Shown in pieces: positions 53,803 to 62,978 of a stretch of 64,000 nt of DNA. The translations under genes were made by a program, and so were the position numbers. The first letter of the stretch is position 1. Each line of letters opens with the position of its first letter. The notes under the pieces were generated by a model. The model was not told where the DNA came from and did no database searches. It was given only the letters and a program-made list of their open reading frames with translations. The stretch lies in NCBI RefSeq assembly GCF_000230835.1, contig NZ_CM001240.1, positions 2,892,779-2,956,778 of the forward strand, read 5' to 3'. The DNA comes from Clostridium sp. DL-VIII (GTDB taxonomy: Bacteria > Bacillota > Clostridia > Clostridiales > Clostridiaceae).

Positions 53803-54510
53803 TTAGAAAAGTATAGGAGCATTAGTATTTAATATGTCAATAAATCTTTTATTTAATAGAGGTTCTTCAATAGCATTGTCACAGGCGAATTTAAAGGCAT
53901 CAAAGGTCATAGAAATATCTTCTTCAATTAAATCTTTTGAATCCTGTTCTATGGAATTTTTCACAAAACTAAAGGTATCTCTAGGGTTATTAAAAACCTT
54001 TATAAATAGTTTTTGATTAGAATGATTATCCCAAGTATTATTGAAAGTATCACAAAAAATATTTAATTTTGAAATTAGTAAATCATAATCTACAGACCAT
54101 AAGTCATTTAATAGGTCATATGTTTTCTTCATAGAATTTACAGATTCTAGATTTATGCTTGAATCATTAAATTTTAATGTTTTGTTAATTATAGTATCAA
54201 AGTTTAACATTGGAATATAAAGATTATCAGATTTACGATCAAACCAAATAAAGAAAGAGGTAGGCAGATACACATATTTCAAAAATCCGAGTAGGCTGTA
54301 AATACAAGGGTAAACTGCCCAACCGCATTGTAAGATATTTTTATTTACGTCTAAAATACCTGTATAAACTATTTTAGAGTCTTTAGATATTCCTTTATTA
54401 TCAAAATATCCTTCCCATAAATTGTTGTTCTTAATAATTTCATTTTCCCAAAAGGATAAATTATTATAACGATTTTTTTGTAAAGTATTTAGCGTCATAG
54501 TAGCTTCCAA
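53803..54510 (-). CDS. hypothetical protein (235 aa)
   Basis: A reverse-strand gene starting at TTG 54510, since GGAGG lies 9 nt upstream; the first ATG (residue 5) would be 21 nt away. The product is soluble, with Asn/Asp-rich and aromatic character (LQCGWAVYPCIYSLLGFLKYVYLPTSFFIWFDRK) and an acidic, helical C-terminus. I do not recognise a family. It has no signal peptide and no partner gene on the same strand. Confidence 0.65.
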   Translation of the reverse strand: MEATMTLNTLQKNRYNNLSFWENEIIKNNNLWEGYFDNKGISKDSKIVYTGILDVNKNILQCGWAVYPCIYSLLGFLKYVYLPTSFFIWFDRKSDNLYIPMLNFDTIINKTLKFNDSSINLESVNSMKKTYDLLNDLWSVDYDLLISKLNIFCDTFNNTWDNHSNQKLFIKVFNNPRDTFSFVKNSIEQDSKDLIEEDISMTFDAFKFACDNAIEEPLLNKRFIDILNTNAPILF

Positions 54511-54646
54511 TGATAAATTCCTCCTCTCAATAACTATATAATAATAAATTAAATCTAGATTATTGTGAATGAACTAATTCAGAATTAGTTTGCTCAATAT
54601 ATGTTATTTGACTCATTGTATTTTTTGGAATTACTGAAAGAAAAAT

Positions 54647-54676
54647 ATATATATGTTGCAATAATAAAGTTACATT
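54647..54676 (+). repeat. 30-bp dispersed repeat, copy 2
   Basis: TATATATGTTGCAATAATAA followed by AGTTACATTT; one difference from copy 1 (14399-14428, reverse strand). Confidence 0.75.
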
Positions 54677-54937
54677 TATGATACTTGTAAGTTAAGCGAA
54701 TGTCTGAATATAAAATACAGGAAACTAATTGCAATATGTATATATAGTTTAATTATATATAATGTGCTAGTAAATTACAGTTAAAAAGAAATGTGATATA
54801 ATTAATCAGTACATAGTATCATAGCTACAATAAGGAATTTAATATTTTTATTTCAAATTTAGAATTATTAAAGCATTTTATGTAAATTGATTTAATTATT
54901 GAAAAATTATATAGATAGAGTATATGGAGGAAGTAAA

Positions 54938-55642
54938 ATGTTAGGAACAATAGTTAATTCGTTAGCAATAATAGGTGGATGTTTAATAGGACTTATTGTA
55001 AAAGGAAGGTTAACAGAAAAGATTAGCAAGACTATAATGAATGGATTGGCTTTATGTGTACTATATATAGGTATATCAGGGGCACTTAAGGGACAAGATA
55101 CATTGCAAATAATAATCTGCATAGCAATAGGCGCATTAATTGGCGAAATCATAGATATTGATAATAAGTTAAGTAATTTAGGAGAGTTTATAGAGAAAAA
55201 AATAAATGGCAAAAGAAAAGATGCTACAAAAGAAAAGATTTCTATAGCTGAAGGCTTTGTAACATCAAGTTTGCTATTTTGTGTTGGTGCAATGGCTGTA
55301 GTAGGATCGCTTCAAAGTGGTCTTCAAGGAAATAACAGTACTCTTTTTGCAAAATCAATATTAGATGGAGTATCTTCAATAATATTTGCATCATCTTTAG
55401 GTATAGGAGTAATGTTATCTTCGATAGCTATATTTATTTACCAAGGAAGCATTGCGCTTCTAGCAGGAGGACTTTCGACAGTGCTCACTGATAGTGTAAT
55501 AGCCAATATGTCAGCAGTTGGAAGTCTTTTAATTGTAGGACTTGGATTTAATATGCTAGGGGTATCTAAGATAAAAGTTGCCAATTTACTTCCGGCTATA
55601 TTTTTACCTATTATATATGGAGTTATATATGGATTACTTTGA
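54938..55642 (+). CDS. DUF554 family membrane protein
   Basis: A 234-residue protein with about six or seven membrane segments, matching DUF554 (YdfK-like): MLGTIVNSLAIIGGCLIGLIVKG, GALIGEIIDIDNKLSNLGE, SLLFCVGAMAVVGSLQSGL and GLGFNMLGVSKIKVANLLPA. The ATG at 54938 follows GGAGG; a start at 54899 has no site. Function is unknown, possibly transport. It precedes the PhzF-like gene by 75 nt. Confidence 0.9.
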   Translation: MLGTIVNSLAIIGGCLIGLIVKGRLTEKISKTIMNGLALCVLYIGISGALKGQDTLQIIICIAIGALIGEIIDIDNKLSNLGEFIEKKINGKRKDATKEKISIAEGFVTSSLLFCVGAMAVVGSLQSGLQGNNSTLFAKSILDGVSSIIFASSLGIGVMLSSIAIFIYQGSIALLAGGLSTVLTDSVIANMSAVGSLLIVGLGFNMLGVSKIKVANLLPAIFLPIIYGVIYGLL

Positions 55643-55717
55643 TTAGATATAATATTAATTAATTGATCATTATTATAAAAGAATTACAATAAGAGTATAT
55701 GCAAGGAGGTAGAAACA

Positions 55718-56500
55718 GTGAAAATACCAATGTATCAAGTTGATGCATTTACTGAACAATTATTTAAAGGAAATCCGGCATCAATATGTATATTAGATAA
55801 ATGGATTGATGAGAAATCAATGCAAAATATAGCTATGGAAAATAACTTGTCTGAAACTGCTTTTTGCGTTATTAAGGATGATATATGTGAACTTAGGTGG
55901 TTTACTCCAGAAGAAGAGATAGATTTATGTGGACATGCTACTCTTGCTACAGCTTATGTATTATTTGAAATCTTACATTATCATTCAAATATAATAAAAT
56001 TCGCAACTCAAAGTGGTATATTAACGGTAGAAAAGCAAGGAGATAATATGACTATGGAGTTTCCGAGTAGAGAGGGAATCAAGTCGGAAATAGAAGAACA
56101 GCTAGTGAAAGGCTTAGGAAAAGAACCCAAAGAAGTATATCAGTCAAGGGATTTAATGGCAGTATATGATAATGAAGAGGACATAAAAGAATTAACTCCT
56201 AACATGGAAGCTTTGAAATTAATAAATGCCTTTGGAATTATAGTAACTTCAAAAGGTAAAAATTCAGATTTTGTATCAAGATATTTTGCGCCATCTTGTG
56301 GAGTTTTAGAAGATCCAGTTACAGGTTCAGCTCATTGTACTCTAATTCCATATTGGTCAAAAATTTTAGGCAAGACAAAGATGACTGCTCACCAATTATC
56401 TAAAAGAAGTGGAGTGCTTGAATGCGAGTATGCTCATAATAAGGTTAGGATATCTGGAAAGGCTAGATTATTTTTTAAGGGAGAAATTTATTTAACATAA
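55718..56500 (+). CDS. PhzF family isomerase
   Basis: A 260-residue protein starting at GTG 55718 behind AAGGAGG. The PhzF pattern is clear: YQVDAFTEQLFKGNPASICIL, NLSETAFCV (containing the catalytic Glu), LRWFTPEEEIDLCGHATLATAYVLF and DPVTGSAHCTLIPYW. Such proteins form two diaminopimelate-epimerase-like lobes and catalyse isomerisations. There is no phenazine pathway here, so the substrate is unknown. Confidence 0.92.
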   Translation: MKIPMYQVDAFTEQLFKGNPASICILDKWIDEKSMQNIAMENNLSETAFCVIKDDICELRWFTPEEEIDLCGHATLATAYVLFEILHYHSNIIKFATQSGILTVEKQGDNMTMEFPSREGIKSEIEEQLVKGLGKEPKEVYQSRDLMAVYDNEEDIKELTPNMEALKLINAFGIIVTSKGKNSDFVSRYFAPSCGVLEDPVTGSAHCTLIPYWSKILGKTKMTAHQLSKRSGVLECEYAHNKVRISGKARLFFKGEIYLT

Positions 56501-56513
56501 TCCCAAAAAGTTA

Positions 56514-56543
56514 TATATATGTTGCAATAATAATTCTACATTT
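56514..56543 (+). repeat. 30-bp dispersed repeat, copy 3
   Basis: TATATATGTTGCAATAATAA followed by TTCTACATTT; two differences from copy 1. It begins 13 nt after the PhzF-family gene. A short inverted repeat ACTATAAGAA/TTCTTATAGT lies further on near 56638-56661. Confidence 0.7.
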
Positions 56544-56683
56544 TCAAGAAATTATGTAAGGATTTCAACTGCAATTGTCAATTGTACTTTGTAAATTGTT
56601 AATTGCAACATAGATAATAAAGATTTAAATAGATAAAACTATAAGAAAAAATTCTTATAGTTAAGATATATAATATATAAAAT

Positions 56684-56735
56684 AGGATAAACATTTGCTT
56701 TAAATTTGAGAAATGTTTATCCTATTATTTTTTTG
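56684..56735 (+). terminator. strong terminator before the polysaccharide cluster
   Basis: AGGATAAACATTT (56684-56696) pairs with AAATGTTTATCCT (56711-56723), then ATTATTTTTTT. Confidence 0.88.
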
Positions 56736-56917
56736 CTTTTTATAAGGAACTTATAATATAGAAAATCTATGGATAATTTATGAAACAAGCTACCAATTAT
56801 ATTCTCTACAGAAAAAGAACAAAAAAATAAATATTGATAATAAAAAATTTTAAATGGATAGATGTGGAATAAAAATTACTATGTAACATATTAATATTTT
56901 ATATAGGGGGAAAGTAA

Positions 56918-57592
56918 ATGAAGTGAAAGTAATAATAAGGGATAATAATGTGCAAAATTCGATTTCTAATGAAAAAGTGAAAGATAAGAATTTGTAAAAA
57001 ACTATAGATGTATTTTGTTCTTTGATTGAATTAATAATTTTAATGTCTTTACAAGTGGCTATTGCAATTATTATAAGAGATGAATCTAAAGGTCCTATAT
57101 TTTTTATGAATAATTGAGTGGGCAAGAACGGTATTATTTTTAGAATGTACAAATTTAGATCTATGGTAGCAAATGCAGAAGAGCTTAAAAAAATTAGCTG
57201 GTGAAAATGAGAGAAGTGGGCAAATGTTCAAAATCAGGAATGATCCAAGAGTAACAAAAGTTAGAAGGTTTATTAGAAAAACGAGTATAGATGAATTACT
57301 ACAACTAGTTAATATTTTAAAGGCTGAAATTAGGATTGTAGTTCCAAGACCATCACTTCCAAAAGAGGTTGAACAATTTGAAGAGTGGATGTATAAAAGA
57401 TTAAATGTTAAACCTGGATTAACCTGTTATTGGCAGGTATTAGTGAGAAATGATATTGAATTTACTGAATGGATGAAATTGGATGCTAAATATATAGAGG
57501 AGAGAAATGTTTTAATTGATACTATATTAATAATAAAAACTTTTTTGTATTATTTGGAAATAAGAGTGGAAGTTAATATTATGAACATTTGA
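56918..57592 (+). pseudogene. decayed priming glycosyltransferase (bacterial sugar transferase)
   Basis: Translated fragments match the WcaJ/undecaprenyl-phosphate sugar phosphotransferase family: SKGPIFF, then VGKNGIIFRMYKFRSMVANAEELKK, then in another frame MFKIRNDPRVTKVRRFIRKTSIDELLQL, VVPRPSLP, VKPGLTCYWQV and EWMKLDAKYI. The apparent start ATG-AAG is followed by TGA. In-frame stops lie at 56995-56997 and 57115-57117. A frameshift occurs in a seven-A run at 57187-57193. The enzyme would have linked the first sugar phosphate to undecaprenyl phosphate. This copy cannot be functional. Confidence 0.88.
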
Positions 57593-57600
57593 TTAAGCAA

Positions 57601-57643
57601 AAACTAACTATTGGGTTATTATAGCAAAATATAGTTAGTTTTA
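57601..57643 (+). terminator. hairpin after the sugar transferase pseudogene
   Basis: AAAACTAACTAT (57601-57612) pairs with ATAGTTAGTTTT (57632-57643). Confidence 0.65.
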
Positions 57644-57830
57644 ATATAAGAATTTACTTATTATTCTTATAAACATAATAAAAACAGGTTCATCCGTAAG
57701 GTAGTGAATTTAAAGTACCAATTAATATGCATTAAAGCAAGTGTTTCCAATGAATAATTAACAATAAATATTAACAATCACAAAATATCTTGATAAACCT
57801 AAAAATATATTCTTATGGAGAATGAGGAAA

Positions 57831-58523
57831 ATGAATGAAGATGTTATAAGAGTCCAAGATTTATTAAAAACGTTAAAAAAAAGATGGAAGCTGATATGCA
57901 TAATTACAATAATTACAGTTATTATTTCAGCAGCTTTAAGCTTTTTGGTGATTTCTCCTAAATATGAAACTAGTACAAAGGTGTTCATAGGAAAGGAAGG
58001 ATCAGTAATTAAAGATTTACCAGATCAAAATTATAATGGTAATGATGTGGAAATGTATCAAAAACTACTAAAAACATATGCAGAGATTATTAAAACAAAT
58101 GATTTGATAGAAAAAGCAGTTGATGTAGAGAATCTAGATGTAAAACCTAATGATGTATTAAAAAATTTAACTGTTACACCAACAGTAGATACGCAGATTT
58201 TAGAAATTAAATATGTAAATCAAGACAAAGTTATAGCTAAGAATATACTGGATTCGATCACAAATCAATTTATAGTTGAATCAAAACAGCTTATACCAAA
58301 CGGTAATATAAAAATAATTGAAAGTGTGAAAATCCCAGAAGATCCAGTGAGTCCAAATAAAAAAATTAATATAGCTATTTCATTTATACTTGGTTTAATG
58401 GTTAGTATTGGATTAAGTTTCTTATTAGAATTTATGGACAATACCTTTAATAATAAAGAGGAAATGGAAAAGGAGCTAGGATTACCAGTGTTAGGTACCA
58501 TTCCAGATTTTCTTAATGAATAA
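57831..58523 (+). CDS. Wzz/CapA-type polysaccharide co-polymerase
   Basis: A 230-residue membrane protein with two helices (LICIITIITVIISAALSFLVI near the N-terminus, INIAISFILGLMVSIGLSFLL near the C-terminus) around an outside coiled domain. The PVSPNKK motif before the second helix is typical of Wzz/YveK chain-length regulators and BY-kinase activators. The ATG at 57831 is favoured over 57822 by the GAGG spacing. It is followed 16 nt later by the cognate tyrosine kinase. Confidence 0.9.
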   Translation: MNEDVIRVQDLLKTLKKRWKLICIITIITVIISAALSFLVISPKYETSTKVFIGKEGSVIKDLPDQNYNGNDVEMYQKLLKTYAEIIKTNDLIEKAVDVENLDVKPNDVLKNLTVTPTVDTQILEIKYVNQDKVIAKNILDSITNQFIVESKQLIPNGNIKIIESVKIPEDPVSPNKKINIAISFILGLMVSIGLSFLLEFMDNTFNNKEEMEKELGLPVLGTIPDFLNE

Positions 58524-58539
58524 GAGGAGATATAAATAT

Positions 58540-59229
58540 ATGAAAATTAGAAATAAAAAGAATAAAAATAAAAAGAATATATTTTCTGTTGAAGATAAAC
58601 CTAAATCAGTAGTTTCAGAAGCCTATAAAACATTAAGAACTAATATACAGTATTCCTCTTTTGATAATGAAATTAAGAGTTTAGTGATTACAAGTGCAGA
58701 AATGGCAGAAGGAAAGTCAACTGTTGCAGAAAACATAGCTCTAACATTTGCTCAAGGTGAAAAAAGAGTTCTTCTAATAGATTGTGATTTAAGAAAACCA
58801 TCTGTACATGTAAATTTTAATGTATCAAATTTAGTAGGAATTTCTGAAGTTTTACTTGGGAAAGTACCAATTGAAGAAGCAGTGCAAGGGTATAATGAGA
58901 AGTTATTCGTTCTAACATCAGGAAAGATTCCACCAAATCCGTCGGAAATGTTGGCTTCCTTAGCAATGACTTATTTAATAGAGAAATTAAAACAAGATTA
59001 TGACATGATAATATTAGATACTGCGCCGCTTAATTTAGTTACTGATGCACAAATACTCTCTGCTAAGGTTGATGGAACAATATTAGTAGTAAGAGCGGCA
59101 AAAACAAAGAAAGATGTAGTTATAGAAGCTAAAAGTCTTTTGGATAAAGTAGGAGCGAATATAATAGGGACTATATTATATGCAGCAGAAAACAAGTATA
59201 ATAAAAAATACTGTTATTATGAAAGTTAA
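58540..59229 (+). CDS. CpsD/CapB family tyrosine-protein kinase (BY-kinase)
   Basis: A 229-residue cytoplasmic kinase. Walker A appears as SAEMAEGKST, where SxxPGEGKST is usual, so the Pro is replaced. Walker A' is LLIDCDLRKP and Walker B is MIILDTAP. The C-terminal Tyr cluster (YNKKYCYYES) is the autophosphorylation tail. With the adjacent Wzz-like protein it controls polysaccharide chain length. The ATG at 58540 follows GAGGAG. Confidence 0.92.
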   Translation: MKIRNKKNKNKKNIFSVEDKPKSVVSEAYKTLRTNIQYSSFDNEIKSLVITSAEMAEGKSTVAENIALTFAQGEKRVLLIDCDLRKPSVHVNFNVSNLVGISEVLLGKVPIEEAVQGYNEKLFVLTSGKIPPNPSEMLASLAMTYLIEKLKQDYDMIILDTAPLNLVTDAQILSAKVDGTILVVRAAKTKKDVVIEAKSLLDKVGANIIGTILYAAENKYNKKYCYYES

Positions 59230-59321
59230 AATTGATAATGATGAAATTCATAAATGGATTGTAACTAAACAAGTATGATGTTCAAATTAATCATTAAATA
59301 TATAAGATAAAGAAGGTATTT

Positions 59322-60461
59322 ATGAGAAAATTAGTTATGCATATTGCTCAAGCAGCAGGTGGTGTAGAGAGATATATGATTATGCTATTAGAAAATATGA
59401 ACAAAAGTGAGTATAGGAATATTGTCGTATGTTCATATGATTTTAATATATATAAATTAAAAGATATATCTGAAGTAATCGAACAAGTGAAGATGCATAG
59501 AAAAATTAATCTGTTTAAAGATATTATTGCTATTTATAAAGTACGAAGACTTATAAAAAAATATAAGCCAGACATATTATATATGCATAGCAGCAAAGCA
59601 GGAATGATTGGAAGACTAGCAAATTTGGGATTAAAAACAAAGGTTGTGTATAATCCACATGGATGGGCTTTTAATATGAGAGTTTCTAAAATTAAACAGA
59701 AGGCAATTGCGTTAGCAGAAAAGATTTTATCTAATTTTTGTAATAGAATTATTGCAATTTCTGATGCTGAAAGAGAATCTGCTTTGTCAATGGATATTTG
59801 TTCAGAAAATAAAATTGAGGTCATTTTTAGTGGAATTGATATAGAGAAATTTAAAGAAATCACTAAAGGGTTTACATTAACTAGAGAAATGCTTGGAATT
59901 TCTAAAGAAGCTTATGTTATTGGAATGGTTGGAAGAATTACTAAGCAAAAGGCTCCGGATACATTTATAAAGGCTGCTGTGGAAATCAGAAAAATTATTA
60001 CAAATGCTTATTTTATTATAGTAGGAGATGGAGAAGAGAAAAAACAACTATTAAAATTAATTAATAAAAATGATATGGAAGAAAATGTTCTAATAACTGG
60101 ATGGGTAGATAATCCATTAGAGTATGTTAGACTGTTTGATATTGCAATGATGCTATCAAGATGGGAGGGATTTGGACTAGCCTTAACGGAATATATGATT
60201 TCAAAAAAACCAGTAATAGCAACAAATGTCGATTCAATACCAAACTTGATTAATCATGATATAAACGGCTATCTAGTAAAAGTTGATGATATTAAGCAAA
60301 TAGTAGATGGAGTTATTAAAATACATTCTAATTTTGAGTATAAAGAAAGTTTAATTAGTAATTCTTTTAACAGAGTAATAGAAAAATTTAATATAAAACG
60401 TGTAGTTAAATCTCATGAAAAATTATTTGCTGCACTTATAAATGAAGGGACAGAAAAATGA
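59322..60461 (+). CDS. glycosyltransferase family 4
   Basis: A 379-residue GT-B enzyme. The N-terminus MHIAQAAGGVERYM, middle VYNPHGWAFNMR and IIAISDAERESA are acceptor-side blocks. The C-terminal nucleotide-sugar site shows GMVGRITKQKAP and the E-x7-E region SRWEGFGLALTEYM. It adds one sugar to the repeat unit, identity unknown. The wzy-like gene overlaps its stop (ATGA). Confidence 0.92.
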   Translation: MRKLVMHIAQAAGGVERYMIMLLENMNKSEYRNIVVCSYDFNIYKLKDISEVIEQVKMHRKINLFKDIIAIYKVRRLIKKYKPDILYMHSSKAGMIGRLANLGLKTKVVYNPHGWAFNMRVSKIKQKAIALAEKILSNFCNRIIAISDAERESALSMDICSENKIEVIFSGIDIEKFKEITKGFTLTREMLGISKEAYVIGMVGRITKQKAPDTFIKAAVEIRKIITNAYFIIVGDGEEKKQLLKLINKNDMEENVLITGWVDNPLEYVRLFDIAMMLSRWEGFGLALTEYMISKKPVIATNVDSIPNLINHDINGYLVKVDDIKQIVDGVIKIHSNFEYKESLISNSFNRVIEKFNIKRVVKSHEKLFAALINEGTEK

Positions 60462-61672
60462 GTCAATTATTTGAATTTACATCAATGGCATTTCCAAAGG
60501 CAGGAGTAGAAGTTGGGCAAGTACCATTGACACTTTCAATTGTATTGTATGGGATACTATTGATTAAATATGTAAATTGCATTTTAAAATCTATGAGTTG
60601 GATAAGTGGGTTCTTACGATATTACTTATTTTTTTCATTTATGGTTATGTTTATTACTATTTTAAATTTTGGTAAAACAACACTCTTTCATTCCTTTGTA
60701 TCTTTAATTTTAGTAGTGTCACCTATGGCAATTGTTTTAGGACAAAATATTGAACTAGAAAAGGCAAAAAAAATATTAGCAATTGCATTATTTATCGTGG
60801 GTATGTATGCTATTATTCAATGGTTTTTTGGTATTAAAAATACAGCAATTAATGGATTAAACATTACTTATGGTGATGATTTTTTTAATAAACCTATAGG
60901 ATGGGGAGTTGATGGGAGAGAAGCGATTAAAATGCCAACAACATATCAAAATGGCAATAGTGCAGCAGTTTTCTATTCAATGGTTATTCCGATTGTTGCA
61001 ATATGGAGACCTATAAAATTAAGATATAAAGTTCTAAAATTACTATCTGCTACTGTTGGAGTGATTGGATTAGCTATGAGCGGATCAAGGTCTATTATTG
61101 TTCCATTTGTAATCTGTATGCCTATGTTCTTAAAATTAGCTTTAAGTAAACTACCTTATAGAAAACAAAAGTTACTAATTGGATTAGGATTTATTATTAT
61201 CCCGCTTTCAATTTTATATATTATTACAAGTAATAATGATTTAATTGCATTTGGTTATGATAGATATATACTTCAGCTTATACAAGATTCAACAGGGGCA
61301 GGAAGAACTACACAAGTTATAGCTTTATTTAGAGAATTATTTAACGATGGAATTATTGCAGGGGGGATAAATTTGATGATTGGCTTTAGCTGGGATAGAG
61401 CTGTTTTTGCAGAAGGGATATTTTATTTATTTTCATATTATGGTATTTTTGTTGTATTTCTTATGACATGTATGTTTATATGTACCTTGAGAAAAATATA
61501 TAAAATAAATAAGATTGTATTTTTAGGATTGTTTAGTTCTGTCATTGCATTTATTGTGGATACCTCATATTGTTATATTCCAGTTTTAATAAATTTTTAT
61601 TTTGTAGTCGGCCTTTTCTGCCAAGATATAAGGAAAGAAAAATTAAATAGAATATATTTGGATAGGAAGTGA
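60458..61672 (+). CDS. Wzy-like O-antigen/exopolysaccharide polymerase
   Basis: A 404-residue integral membrane protein with about eleven or twelve helices and a large loop around residues 130-175 (NGLNITYGDDFFNKPIGWG, KMPTTYQNGNSAAVF). The GSRS motif after GLAMS and the overall layout match the O-antigen ligase/polymerase group. It would polymerise repeat units outside the membrane. Sequence in this group is poorly conserved, so the assignment leans on topology and cluster position. Confidence 0.8.
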   Translation: MSQLFEFTSMAFPKAGVEVGQVPLTLSIVLYGILLIKYVNCILKSMSWISGFLRYYLFFSFMVMFITILNFGKTTLFHSFVSLILVVSPMAIVLGQNIELEKAKKILAIALFIVGMYAIIQWFFGIKNTAINGLNITYGDDFFNKPIGWGVDGREAIKMPTTYQNGNSAAVFYSMVIPIVAIWRPIKLRYKVLKLLSATVGVIGLAMSGSRSIIVPFVICMPMFLKLALSKLPYRKQKLLIGLGFIIIPLSILYIITSNNDLIAFGYDRYILQLIQDSTGAGRTTQVIALFRELFNDGIIAGGINLMIGFSWDRAVFAEGIFYLFSYYGIFVVFLMTCMFICTLRKIYKINKIVFLGLFSSVIAFIVDTSYCYIPVLINFYFVVGLFCQDIRKEKLNRIYLDRK

Positions 61673-61683
61673 AAAAATTTATT

Positions 61684-62901
61684 ATGAGAGTTGCAGTTAT
61701 TACATCGGGATACTTCCCGGTTCCAGCTTCAAAAGGCGGAGCTGTAGAAGTTTTAGATGAATATTTAATTGAAAAAAATGAGAAGTATAAGGAATTGCAA
61801 TTTGAAATTTTAAGTATATATGATGAAAAAGCTGTACAAGTATCAAGGAAATACAAATATTCAAATTTCATTTTTATAAAGCCTTCTAAGCTTATTAAAG
61901 CATTAGATTTAATAGTATACCATATAGTTAAAGATATATTAAAGAAAGAAAAACATATGTCATTTAGATATATAATTCAGAGATTATTCTATATTAATGA
62001 GGTTAGCAAAATTTTAGATAAAAATAATTATGATAAGGTAGTATTAGAAAATCACTCTACATTATTTATGGCGTTAAAAAGGAGAGATAATTACAAGAAA
62101 TACTCAGATAAATATTATTATCATTTACATAATGAAGTTGCAAATGATTATAATTGCAAAGAAATCATGAGGAATTGTAAAAAAGTGCTTGGAGTAAGCA
62201 ATTATATTAACAAAACCTTTGTTAAATTTATAGGTGAGATTGAAAAAAGCAGAATAGATGTATTAAAAAATTGTGTAGATACGGAGAGATTTAATAAGGA
62301 GACAAATAAAGAGCTTGCAGTAAGACTAAAAGAAAAATTCTTAATAAAAGAAAATGAGAAAGTTATCATTTTTACTGGCAGATTAAATAAAGAGAAGGGT
62401 ATTAGAGAATTATTAATTGCTTTAAAAAAAATCAAGCATGAAAAAGTGAAATTATTAATTGTAGGAAGCTATTATTATGGGAGTGGAATGGTCAGCGATT
62501 TTGAAAAAGAACTAAATGAATTGGCAGAAGACAAAAAAGATAAAATAATATTCACAGGTTTTGTTCCACATTACGAGATGCCGGGCATTTATTCAATGGC
62601 AGATATAGTCATAGTTCCATCAATTTGGAATGATCCGGCACCTTTAACCGTTATTGAAGCAATGTCATCAGGGGTACCATTGATTACAACAGCTTCTGGA
62701 GGGATATGTGAATATGCAAATGATAAATGTGCAATTATTCTAAAAGTAGATAGTAAATTAGTTGATAATTTAGCAGAAGCAGTTGATAAGATTTTAAATA
62801 ATGAAGAGCTTAGAAGAAATATGCAGGAAGCGTGCAGAAAATCAGTATTAAGCTTAAATTTAGATAGGTATTACAAAAATTTTGTTAGTAAAATCATGTG
62901 A
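61684..62901 (+). CDS. glycosyltransferase family 4
   Basis: A 405-residue GT-B enzyme starting MRVAVITSGYFPVPASKGGA. The donor-site blocks FTGRLNKEKGIRELL and WNDPAPLTVIEAMSSGVPLI-TTASGG are clear. An in-frame GTG at 61669 overlapping the wzy-like gene is the alternative start; neither has ideal spacing from AGGAAG. The acceptor and sugar are unknown. Confidence 0.9.
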   Translation: MRVAVITSGYFPVPASKGGAVEVLDEYLIEKNEKYKELQFEILSIYDEKAVQVSRKYKYSNFIFIKPSKLIKALDLIVYHIVKDILKKEKHMSFRYIIQRLFYINEVSKILDKNNYDKVVLENHSTLFMALKRRDNYKKYSDKYYYHLHNEVANDYNCKEIMRNCKKVLGVSNYINKTFVKFIGEIEKSRIDVLKNCVDTERFNKETNKELAVRLKEKFLIKENEKVIIFTGRLNKEKGIRELLIALKKIKHEKVKLLIVGSYYYGSGMVSDFEKELNELAEDKKDKIIFTGFVPHYEMPGIYSMADIVIVPSIWNDPAPLTVIEAMSSGVPLITTASGGICEYANDKCAIILKVDSKLVDNLAEAVDKILNNEELRRNMQEACRKSVLSLNLDRYYKNFVSKIM

Positions 62902-62978
62902 ACTATATATGGATAATTATGAATTGGAATAATTTTTGTATGTTCTGTTAAATTAAGAAAGGTAGTTAAAGAAATATT

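Noticed and set aside
54899..55212. Reverse-strand frame under the DUF554 gene
   Set aside because: It is a mirror of a hydrophobic coding region and lacks a ribosome site; the forward gene is clearly conserved.
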